Assembly (NCBI RefSeq): GCF_900099615.1
Contig: NZ_FMTE01000004.1
Location: forward strand, 1 to 64,000
Direction of reading: 5' to 3'
DNA length: 64,000 bases
From: Borreliella japonica
GTDB lineage: Bacteria > Spirochaetota > Spirochaetia > Borreliales > Borreliaceae
Shown here: in pieces, positions 56,841 through 64,000 of the stretch
How positions within the stretch are numbered: position 1 is the first letter of the stretch
Layout: each line of letters begins with the position of its first letter
Position numbers and translations under genes: made by a program
The notes under the pieces: generated by a model
Told to the model about the DNA's origin: nothing
The model's input: only the letters and a program-made list of their open reading frames with translations
The model's database searches: none

Positions 56841-59549
56841 ATGCCTAACATGTTAAAAGCAGTACTTGAGACAACCATTGGCTCAAAAAGTAAAAGAGAT
56901 TTAAAAGATTATCTTCCAATTTTAAGAAATATTAATAAGCTTGAGCGTTGGGCATTGTTGTTAGCAGATGAAGATTTTTCAAAAGAGACGGAAAAACTTA
57001 AAGATGAATTAAAATCGGGTAATTCTTTAGAGAATATTTTAGAGCGAGCTTTTACTCTTTCTAGAGAAGCTGCTAGAAGACGTCTTAAAGAAAGGCCTTA
57101 TGATGTGCAAATCATCGCAGGGCTTGCTCTTCACAAAGGCAAAATAATAGAGATGAAAACAGGAGAAGGAAAAACCCTCTCTTCAGTTCAAGCAGCTTAC
57201 CTGAATAGTTTAAGAGGAGATGGGGTTATTATTGTTACTGTTAATGACTATCTTGCAGAGCGTGATTCTAATTGGATGAAGCCGGTTTTTGATCTTTTAG
57301 GTGTTAGTGTTGGGGTTGTTCTGTCTAATATGGATTATGATCTAAGAAAAACTCAATATGCCAAAGATATTACTTATGTTACAAATAATGAGCTTGGCTT
57401 TGATTACTTAAGAGATAATATGCGTTATGACTTGAATGAAAAATCTTTAAGAAAGTTTAATTATTGTATTATTGACGAGATTGATTCTATTTTAATTGAT
57501 GAGGCAAGGACTCCCTTGATTATTTCAGGGCCTACTGAGGGCAACACCAATGCTTATCTTGAGGTTAATTCTCTTGTGTCGTTTTTAAAAGAGTGTGCCA
57601 AAGATCCCAAAACAGGTGATTATCCTTTAGAAATAGACGATCTTGATGGTGATTATACTATTGATGAGAAAGCTAAAAGAATTTCTTTTACCGCTAAAGG
57701 ACTTAATAATCTTGAACAGCTTTTAGTTTCCAAAGGCATTATTAGTGGGTCTATGTATACCGATTCAAATTTTAATTATGTTCATTATATGACTCAAGCC
57801 TTGAAAGCCCATTTGCTTTTTTTAAAAGATAGAGAATATATTGTTGGTGATTCTGGGGTTGAGATTGTAGACGAATTTACTGGTCGAGTTTTAACAGGGC
57901 GAAGATATTCTGATGGACTTCATCAAGCTATTGAGGCTAAAGAGGGAGTTAGAGTTGCTAATGAAAATAAGACCATGGCAACTATTACTTTTCAAAATTT
58001 ATTTAGAATGTTTGATAAAATTTCTGGTATGACAGGTACAGCCGATACAGAAGCTAAGGAATTTCATAAAATATATAATCTTGATGTAGTTGTAGTTCCA
58101 ACAAATAGATTGTTAGCACGAATAGATGAGGATGATACCATTTATTATACGGAAGAATTTAAGTTTAATGCGATTACAGATGAGGTTTATAAAACTTACA
58201 AGAAGGGGCAACCGGTTTTAGTGGGAACTGTTTCTATTGAAAAATCTGAAATTTTATCAGCTATGTTTAAAAATAGAGGGATTAAACATGAAGTTCTTAA
58301 TGCAAAAAATCATTCTCGAGAAGCATTTATTATTGCTGAAGCTGGGGCAAAACATGCGGTTACAATAGCAACAAATATGGCTGGTCGTGGTACGGATATT
58401 AAACTTGGAGGTAATATTGAACACAGGGTTAGAAAAAAAATTGGGACCAATGTAAGTCTTGAAGAATTTCAAGAAGCTGTTAAGAATGAAAGGGAAAATT
58501 ACCTAAAAGACTATAATGAGGTTAAAAGTCTTGGAGGTCTTTATGTTATTGGTAGTGAACGCCACGAATCAAGACGAATAGATAATCAGCTTCGTGGGCG
58601 TAGCGGAAGACAAGGTGATCCTGGTCGTTCAAGATTTTATGTGTCGCTTGAAGACGATTTAATGCGTCTTTTTGCCGGAGACAATTTAAGGTCATTAATG
58701 GGTAAGCTTGGAATGGCAACGGGGGAGCCTATTACACATTCTCTTTTGACTAAATCTTTGATTAATGCCCAAAAAAGAGTAGAGGACAGAAATTTTGAAA
58801 TTAGAAAACATTTGTTAGAGTATGATGATGTTATTACAAAACAGAGAGATTTTATTTACGCTCAGAGAAATTCTATTCTTGAAGATACAGCTATTAAGGA
58901 CCGTATTCTTATTGCCTTAGAAGAATATCTTAGTTTTTTGCTTGAGGGAACAAAAAGTAGTGTAGTTTCAAATGTTTTTTTAAATGAAATAAATTTAATT
59001 TTTGCCTATATGCTCGAGAGTCTTGGTTCTATTGAAAATATCAATTCTATTGATTTAAAGGCTAAGCTAATGCAAATAGCAAAGGCAAATTTAGATGAGA
59101 AAGAAAGTTTGATTGGTAAGGAACTTTTTAATGGATTTTTAAGATATGAATATTTGAAAAATATTGATTTTAAATTTCAAGAGCATCTTGCAAATTTGGA
59201 CTCTTTAAGGGAGGCTGTATATTTAAGATCTTATGCTAATAAAAATCCAATTACGGAATACAAAGAAGAAGGGTTTTTAATATTTAGTGAACTTATTAAA
59301 GATATTAAAGTTTCTACCATAAGACGTGTTTTGCAACTAAAATTGGATAACCATTCTTCTGATTTTAAGTCAGTAAAGAAGTCTAAGAATGTTAATTCAA
59401 TTCATAAAGAACTTTCAGGAATTGTTATTAATGAAAATAAAAGCGTTTCTAATGTTCAAGTGATTAGAAGTTCCCCTAAAATAGGTAGAAATGAGCCTTG
59501 TTATTGTGGAAGTGGAAAGAAATATAAAAATTGTCACGGTAAAAGCTAG
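56841..59549 (+). CDS. secA: Preprotein translocase ATPase SecA
   Basis: SecA drives Sec-dependent secretion. The product has Walker A as [11 protein letters not shown] (about 103-113), [19 protein letters not shown], the RGTDIKLGG and [14 protein letters not shown] motor motifs and a C-terminal zinc motif ([20 protein letters not shown]) that binds SecB or ribosomes. AGGAG lies five bases before the ATG at 56841, giving 902 residues; an ATG three codons later would give 899. It is followed by sodA 14 bases on. Confidence 0.96.
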   Translation: MPNMLKAVLETTIGSKSKRDLKDYLPILRNINKLERWALLLADEDFSKETEKLKDELKSGNSLENILERAFTLSREAARRRLKERPYDVQIIAGLALHKGKIIEMKTGEGKTLSSVQAAYLNSLRGDGVIIVTVNDYLAERDSNWMKPVFDLLGVSVGVVLSNMDYDLRKTQYAKDITYVTNNELGFDYLRDNMRYDLNEKSLRKFNYCIIDEIDSILIDEARTPLIISGPTEGNTNAYLEVNSLVSFLKECAKDPKTGDYPLEIDDLDGDYTIDEKAKRISFTAKGLNNLEQLLVSKGIISGSMYTDSNFNYVHYMTQALKAHLLFLKDREYIVGDSGVEIVDEFTGRVLTGRRYSDGLHQAIEAKEGVRVANENKTMATITFQNLFRMFDKISGMTGTADTEAKEFHKIYNLDVVVVPTNRLLARIDEDDTIYYTEEFKFNAITDEVYKTYKKGQPVLVGTVSIEKSEILSAMFKNRGIKHEVLNAKNHSREAFIIAEAGAKHAVTIATNMAGRGTDIKLGGNIEHRVRKKIGTNVSLEEFQEAVKNERENYLKDYNEVKSLGGLYVIGSERHESRRIDNQLRGRSGRQGDPGRSRFYVSLEDDLMRLFAGDNLRSLMGKLGMATGEPITHSLLTKSLINAQKRVEDRNFEIRKHLLEYDDVITKQRDFIYAQRNSILEDTAIKDRILIALEEYLSFLLEGTKSSVVSNVFLNEINLIFAYMLESLGSIENINSIDLKAKLMQIAKANLDEKESLIGKELFNGFLRYEYLKNIDFKFQEHLANLDSLREAVYLRSYANKNPITEYKEEGFLIFSELIKDIKVSTIRRVLQLKLDNHSSDFKSVKKSKNVNSIHKELSGIVINENKSVSNVQVIRSSPKIGRNEPCYCGSGKKYKNCHGKS

Positions 59550-59563
59550 AACAGGAGGTTTTT

Positions 59564-60175
59564 ATGTTTAAACTACCAGAACTTGGTTATGATTATGATG
59601 CTGTTGAGCCTTATATTGATGCTAAAACTATGGAAATTCATCATAGCAAGCATCATAATGGTTTTGTAATGAATTTGAATTCTATTTTTGAAAAAATGGG
59701 AAAAAGTCATTTAAAAGACGTATCAAACATATTGAAAAATATTCATGATTTCCCAGATGAATTTCAAACTTTAATAAGAAATAATGCTGGGGGCTATTCG
59801 AACCATACTCTATATTTTAGAACTTTAAAACCAGGCAACAAGAGTAATCTTTTGGAAAAGTTTGAAAATGATGTTAATATAACCTTTGGAAGCTTGGATG
59901 CTCTTAAGTCTATCTTGAAAGATACTGCAATGAAAATTTTCGGAAGTGGTTGGGCATGGTTAGTGTTGTGTCCTGATAGTGGTCTTAAAGCGATTTCAAT
60001 GCCTAATCAGGATAGTCCTTTAATGAAGTCTTATAAACCGATTTTAGGTATTGATGTTTGGGAGCACGCCTATTATCTTAAATATCAAAATAGAAGAATT
60101 GAATATGTTGATGCATTTTTAAAGGCTTTAAATTGGGAAGAAGTTTCAAAAATTTACACCGAAGTTAACAATTAG
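59564..60175 (+). CDS. sodA: Manganese-type superoxide dismutase with unusual gateway residues
   Basis: SodA removes superoxide; Borrelia uses manganese. The 203-residue product has the four metal ligands: His in EIHHSKHH, His in SNHTLY, Asp in DVWEHAYY and His there too. The NQDSPLM Gln is the manganese-type choice. Two usually fixed outer-sphere residues differ: the gateway Tyr after the first ligand motif is Phe (HHNGFV), and the F-W pair after the second ligand is Y-F (HTLYF). AGGAGG lies five bases before the ATG. It is 14 bases after secA. Confidence 0.94.
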   Translation: MFKLPELGYDYDAVEPYIDAKTMEIHHSKHHNGFVMNLNSIFEKMGKSHLKDVSNILKNIHDFPDEFQTLIRNNAGGYSNHTLYFRTLKPGNKSNLLEKFENDVNITFGSLDALKSILKDTAMKIFGSGWAWLVLCPDSGLKAISMPNQDSPLMKSYKPILGIDVWEHAYYLKYQNRRIEYVDAFLKALNWEEVSKIYTEVNN

Positions 60176-60201
60176 TTTTTTTTATAAAGATTTTTAATTT
60201 T

Positions 60202-60226
60202 AGAGTTAGAATAAAATTCTGACTCT
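60202..60226. terminator. Hairpin between convergent sodA and nagB
   Basis: AGAGTTAGAA and TTCTGACTCT pair (one G-U) as a 10-bp stem with a five-base loop. T-rich sequence lies on both sides, as expected of a shared terminator. Confidence 0.65.
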
Positions 60227-60235
60227 TTGAGCAAT

Positions 60236-61042
60236 TTATTTTAAATCATTATTAAAGTTTTCCTTTTCTATGTCATTAAAGTATTCTACTGTTCCAACTT
60301 TTAATTCATAAGTTGCATCTTTGTCAGATACTATGATTGCATTTTTATGTAATTGAAGTGCGCTAATTGTCCACATATGATTAACCCCTTTTTCAATAGC
60401 ATGCTTTAATGCTCTTGCTTTGTTATGTCCGTTTACTATTATTAAAATTTCTTGTGAATCCATAATTGTTCCAATTCCAACAGTTAGAGCGCTTTTGGGA
60501 ACTTTGTTCACATTGCCTTCAAAAAATCTTGAATTAGCAATGATTGTATCTTGAGTTAAAGTTTTAATTCTTGTTCTTGATGTTAAGGAGGAACCCGGTT
60601 CGTTAAAAGCAATGTGACCATCAGGCCCGATTCCACCTACAAAAAGCATGATACCTCCAAAAGATTTGATTTTTTTTTCATATTCTTCACATTCTTTTTT
60701 GAGATTTAAAGCATTTCCATTTAGTATATTTATGTTTTCTTTTTTAATATCAATGTGAGAAAAAAAATTTTTCCACATAAATGAATGGTAACTTTCAGGA
60801 TGATTTTTTTCAATTCCTATATATTCATCCATGTTAAAAGTTATGACATTTTGAAATGAAATTTTTTCACTTTTATTCAATTCAATTAAACTTTTGTACA
60901 TGCCGATTGGGGAGCTTCCTGTTGGAAGCCCAAGAACAAATGGCTTTGTTTTTGTTGGAGAAAATTCTTTAATTTTTTGTGCTACATGATTAGCCGCCCA
61001 CTTTGATATTTCTTTATATGTGGGTCTGATTATTAATCTCAT
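60236..61042 (-). CDS. nagB: Glucosamine-6-phosphate deaminase
   Basis: NagB turns glucosamine-6-phosphate into fructose-6-phosphate and ammonia, the second step in using N-acetylglucosamine from chitin or chitobiose in the tick. The 268-residue product has [24 protein letters not shown] and [22 protein letters not shown], all diagnostic. AAGGAG lies seven bases before the ATG. It follows nagA by 26 bases. Confidence 0.95.
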   Translation of the reverse strand: MRLIIRPTYKEISKWAANHVAQKIKEFSPTKTKPFVLGLPTGSSPIGMYKSLIELNKSEKISFQNVITFNMDEYIGIEKNHPESYHSFMWKNFFSHIDIKKENINILNGNALNLKKECEEYEKKIKSFGGIMLFVGGIGPDGHIAFNEPGSSLTSRTRIKTLTQDTIIANSRFFEGNVNKVPKSALTVGIGTIMDSQEILIIVNGHNKARALKHAIEKGVNHMWTISALQLHKNAIIVSDKDATYELKVGTVEYFNDIEKENFNNDLK

Positions 61043-61068
61043 TGTGATCTCCTTAAAATGGGTTAAAA

Positions 61069-62274
61069 TTAGAGATTATTAAAAATTATTCTAGATTCTA
61101 TCATTGTTAACTTTAAATTAAAATCTTTATCTAAGACATTTATGTTTGCATCATATCCATGACATATTAACCCCTTTTTCTCAATGTTTAGGATTCTTGT
61201 TGGGTTGTAGGAACTTGCTTGAACAGCATCACTCAAGCTGTAGCCAAATTCTACTAAATTTTTAAGACCTTGTATCATTGTAAGTGCTGATCCAGCTATT
61301 GTGTTGCTTTTCACGCTGTGGAATAATCCATCTTCTGCAATATAAACCTCATCTCCGTTTGCAATTAGTTTTCCGGAAGTTTGAAAATTTGGAGTAAGTC
61401 CGTCAGTGACAAGAACTATTTTACTTATATCTTTAAGTTTTCTAAGCATTAAAACTAATTTTGGGTGTATGTGATGACCATCTGCAATAATTTCACAAGA
61501 AACATCTCCGTGTATTAGTACTGCTCCTATTGCATTTGGATTTCTGTGGTCAAGTTTTGACATTGCGTTGAAAAAATGGGTTGTGTGGAGTATTCCAACT
61601 TGAAATCCTTCGATCATATTTTCGTATTTTGCGTTTGTGTGTCCCGCTTGAAGGTTTATATTGTTTTCAAGGCAAAATATTGCAAGCTCTCTCATGCCTT
61701 TAAGCTCGGGAGCAACAGTCATCGTGCTTATGTGTGTTTTTTTTCTTCCGTTTGAACCTGTAAATACTCCACCAGCTGCATCTATTAGTTTTTGCATAAC
61801 TTTAATGCTAGGTTCGTGAAGATAAGAAACAGGATGTGCCCCTCTTTTTTCCGGGGAAAAAAATGGCCCTTCAAGGTGAAGTCCTAGAATTTTAGCTCCC
61901 TTTTCTTTGCCAATTGCTGCTGTGCAAGCTTTTATTGTTTGAACCATTTCGTCTATAGGTCTTGGATAAAGAGTTGGCAAAAATCCTACTACGCCGTATT
62001 GTGCTAAATGTTCTGACATTTTAAGTATTGACTCTGTTGAACACTTGTCTGTTCCATGGCCGTGAAATCCATGAATATGATTGTCGTAAAGACCAGGAGT
62101 TATATAATTGCCTTTTGTATCAATCATTTGGTATTCTTCAAGATCCATTTTTTTAAGTCTATCAGATGTTACAATATCAAAAATTTTATTATCTTTAATC
62201 AGGACTGCTGAATTATCCAGTTTGTCAATTCCAGTTAAAACAGATTTTGAATTGAATAAGCAAAAATTTGGCAT
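61069..62274 (-). CDS. nagA: N-acetylglucosamine-6-phosphate deacetylase
   Basis: NagA removes the acetyl group from GlcNAc-6-phosphate before NagB. The product is an amidohydrolase with the [11 protein letters not shown] metal motif, [16 protein letters not shown], the AGHTNA strand, HFFNAMS and VTDGL. Two ATGs are close: the one at 62280 is only one base from the AAGGAG site, while 62274 (401 residues) has seven bases, so 62274 is chosen. It is divergent from fliD. Confidence 0.93.
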   Translation of the reverse strand: MPNFCLFNSKSVLTGIDKLDNSAVLIKDNKIFDIVTSDRLKKMDLEEYQMIDTKGNYITPGLYDNHIHGFHGHGTDKCSTESILKMSEHLAQYGVVGFLPTLYPRPIDEMVQTIKACTAAIGKEKGAKILGLHLEGPFFSPEKRGAHPVSYLHEPSIKVMQKLIDAAGGVFTGSNGRKKTHISTMTVAPELKGMRELAIFCLENNINLQAGHTNAKYENMIEGFQVGILHTTHFFNAMSKLDHRNPNAIGAVLIHGDVSCEIIADGHHIHPKLVLMLRKLKDISKIVLVTDGLTPNFQTSGKLIANGDEVYIAEDGLFHSVKSNTIAGSALTMIQGLKNLVEFGYSLSDAVQASSYNPTRILNIEKKGLICHGYDANINVLDKDFNLKLTMIESRIIFNNL

Positions 62275-62302
62275 TTTCATGCTCCTTTTAATTTATTTTA
62301 CT

Positions 62303-62337
62303 ATAAACATTAGTCTTTTTTAATGTTTATTTTTTTT
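62303..62337 (+). terminator. Orphan terminator-like hairpin between nagA and fliD
   Basis: ATAAACATTA and TAATGTTTAT form a 10-bp stem around an eight-base loop, followed on the plus strand by seven T. It is not after any plus-strand gene; it lies upstream of fliD and in the leader of nagA. Confidence 0.55.
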
Positions 62338-62438
62338 ATTTTAAAGTGTTTAGATAGTTAAAAATTTATGTTTTTTAAATTTATTATATTTTATTTTAAA
62401 TTTTATTAATGATATAATATCCCGTAAAGGACATTATT

Positions 62439-64000
62439 ATGGCATCAGGATTTTTTGTTCCAGGGCTTGAGAGTAAATATAATACTAAAGAAATTCGTGA
62501 ATCCATGCTTAAACCCGATAAAGCTAAAATTGATTCTTCTTTTAAGAAACTTGAATCTTTAGAGCAAGAAAAAAGTGCTTGGCAGTTAATCAATAGGAAA
62601 ATTTCTACTTTAAATTCTCTTGCAAAAGAGATTACTTCACTTAACAGCCCTTTTAATCTAATGTCAGGGAATTCTAGTAATAGCGAAATTTTAACCTTAT
62701 CCACTCGATATGGATCCAAGAATGAGATTCACAAATTGATTATTGATCAAATAGCATCAGCTGATGTGTTTTTGTCTTCAAATTTTGATCCTAAAAAAGT
62801 TACAATTCCGGAAGGAGATTATATATTTTTAGTTGGCAAGAAAGAAATTGATGTAAAAAGTAATGGTAACATTGATTTACTTGTTAAGGATATTAATAAC
62901 AAGGGAAAGGGTTTTTTATCTGCAAAAATAGTGAAAAGTGATAAAAATGGGAATAGTCGTTTTATTTTGCAATCCTTAAAGGAAGGTAAAGAAAATAAAC
63001 TTGTTATCAAAGGAGAAGGATTATCTTTTGCCAAGCAAATTGGCATTTTAAGTGAACTGAAAACCAATTTTAATCCTGACCTTTCAGAAATTGTTGTAAA
63101 TCAATTTAGTAGTAATAATAGACTTGCTTTTGAGAACAATAGCCTTGTTTTAAATCCGCTTTCAGAAGTGTCGATTGAAATTCCTGAAGATATTGAAATT
63201 ACATCTAGGAGTAAAATTAAATTTGAAGTTAAGTATTTTGATACAGGTTTAGAAGAGTCTGATAGTAAGATTATTTTTAATCCCGGAGAGGCTACATTTA
63301 AGGATGCAAAAGTTGACAGTGAAGATAGTGTAGTTGACCTTGGATCTGATTTAAAAACTCCTTTGGAAAAAAAATATATTCAAATGAATATGTTTAAAAT
63401 ATCTAGCAAGGAAGGTTCTTTGGAGCTTCCTCCAGTAAATATTTCAAATAACTTTGAAGAAGTTGAAATTGATATTGGAGCTTTTTCTAATTTAGAAGAA
63501 ATAAATATTGAAAATAAAGCAAATAATAAGGTAGTTGTGATTAGCAATGTCGAAGTTTTTGATCCAAAAAATAGAGACGGTTATTTGCCAATAAATGCCA
63601 AAAGTTTTGCTGAGAATGCAAAAATTAAATTTGATGGAGTAGATGTTGAGAGAGATTCAAATGTTATTAATGATTTAGTTCCAAATGTGACATTAAGTTT
63701 AAAAAAAGCTTCAAGTGATACGGTTGAGGCTAAAATTGAACCCGATTACGAAGGGATTAAGAGAGTTCTTTTGGATTTTATTGGTGCTTATAATGAGGTT
63801 CTTGCTGAGATTAATATTGTAAGCTCCAATGAAGATCAACTTGGTAATCAAAAGTCTAATATAGTTGAAGAGTTGACTTATCTTACTGAATCTCAAAAAG
63901 AAGAGGCTTATAAAAATTTAGGTATTCTAAGGTCTGAATTTTTATTAAAAAATCTTAAGTCCAGATTAGAATCAATAATTTTTAAGCCTTATGTTACTAG
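62439..64000 (+). CDS. fliD: Flagellar filament cap protein FliD, N-terminal part (runs off window)
   Basis: FliD caps the filament and helps flagellin polymerise. About 520 codons are inside the window; the frame is open to the end. The N-terminus (MASGFFVPGLESKYNTKEIRESMLK) and the following coiled coil (LEQEKSAWQLINRKISTLNSLAKEI) match the family, and the middle is long and variable as in spirochetes. AAAGG lies eight bases before the ATG. A TATAAT at 62413-62418 has no good -35. Confidence 0.92.
   Translation, partial: MASGFFVPGLESKYNTKEIRESMLKPDKAKIDSSFKKLESLEQEKSAWQLINRKISTLNSLAKEITSLNSPFNLMSGNSSNSEILTLSTRYGSKNEIHKLIIDQIASADVFLSSNFDPKKVTIPEGDYIFLVGKKEIDVKSNGNIDLLVKDINNKGKGFLSAKIVKSDKNGNSRFILQSLKEGKENKLVIKGEGLSFAKQIGILSELKTNFNPDLSEIVVNQFSSNNRLAFENNSLVLNPLSEVSIEIPEDIEITSRSKIKFEVKYFDTGLEESDSKIIFNPGEATFKDAKVDSEDSVVDLGSDLKTPLEKKYIQMNMFKISSKEGSLELPPVNISNNFEEVEIDIGAFSNLEEINIENKANNKVVVISNVEVFDPKNRDGYLPINAKSFAENAKIKFDGVDVERDSNVINDLVPNVTLSLKKASSDTVEAKIEPDYEGIKRVLLDFIGAYNEVLAEINIVSSNEDQLGNQKSNIVEELTYLTESQKEEAYKNLGILRSEFLLKNLKSRLESIIFKPYVT

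Noticed and set aside
1..64000. CRISPR arrays, insertion sequences, prophage or plasmid genes
   Set aside because: No repeat-spacer pattern, transposase motif or terminal inverted repeats of an element seen; all genes are chromosomal core types.

Overview
This window is a low-GC, gene-dense piece of chromosome from a Borrelia (Borreliella) spirochete of the Lyme-disease group. The gene content and order match what I remember of the B. burgdorferi chromosome from about BB0210 (lmp1) down to BB0149 (fliD), read here in reverse numbering. Diagnostic genes are lmp1, the S2 lipoprotein pair, the flgN-flgK-flgL-fliW-csrA operon, the moxR/Bat-like operon, rel, and nagA/nagB beside fliD. The strain or genospecies cannot be decided from this text alone. 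I see no insertion sequence, prophage, CRISPR array or rRNA operon.

Layout. 1-4520 (minus): galU, a large unknown protein, a secreted TPR protein and the 5' part of lmp1, all overlapping or nearly so. 4607-6891: rsmD, a degenerate HD-GYP-like protein and two tandem tRNA-Phe genes. 7085-10444 (minus): hflK-hflC, a frameshifted CNNM/CBS 'hemolysin' gene and tRNA-Cys. 10559-13173 (plus): murE-ddl, for peptidoglycan. 13185-19342 (minus): prfA-prmC-rel and a large membrane protein. 19683-21628 (plus): a TPR protein and a TatD nuclease. 21688-23088 (minus): a lipoprotein and a membrane protein. 23309-26006 (plus): infC-rpmI-rplT, a small conserved protein, tsaE and tsaB. 25990-30298 (minus): the hook-associated flagellar operon ending in fliW-csrA. 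30381-34266 (plus): mnmE-mnmG-rsmG. 34323-41648 (plus): a seven-gene MoxR/DUF58/vWA/TPR/BatD operon. 41698-51981: infA, dksA, an OmpA-like protein, malQ, a secreted glycoside-hydrolase-like protein, a cation exchanger, unknown proteins, a 55-residue basic protein and a YD-repeat-like secreted protein. 51973-56780 (minus): alr, the S2 pair and three spirochete-type envelope proteins. 56841-62274: secA and sodA (plus), nagB and nagA (minus). 62439 to the end: the 5' part of fliD.

Functional themes are envelope and peptidoglycan supply (galU, murE, ddl, alr, nagA/nagB), flagellar export and its CsrA/FliW switch, translation and tRNA modification (mnmE/G, tsaB/E, prfA/prmC, infA, infC), stress control (rel, dksA, sodA) and membrane quality control (hflK/C, MoxR-Bat).

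Points most worth checking: the one-base frameshift in a 10-A run that splits the CNNM gene; a Mn-SOD whose gateway tyrosine is Phe; a perfect 16-bp inverted repeat in the divergent region between a 55-codon gene and a YD-repeat secreted protein; tandem tRNA-Phe genes that differ only by swapped acceptor pairs; a nearly leaderless mnmE promoter; and several spirochete-specific proteins with degenerate enzyme folds.
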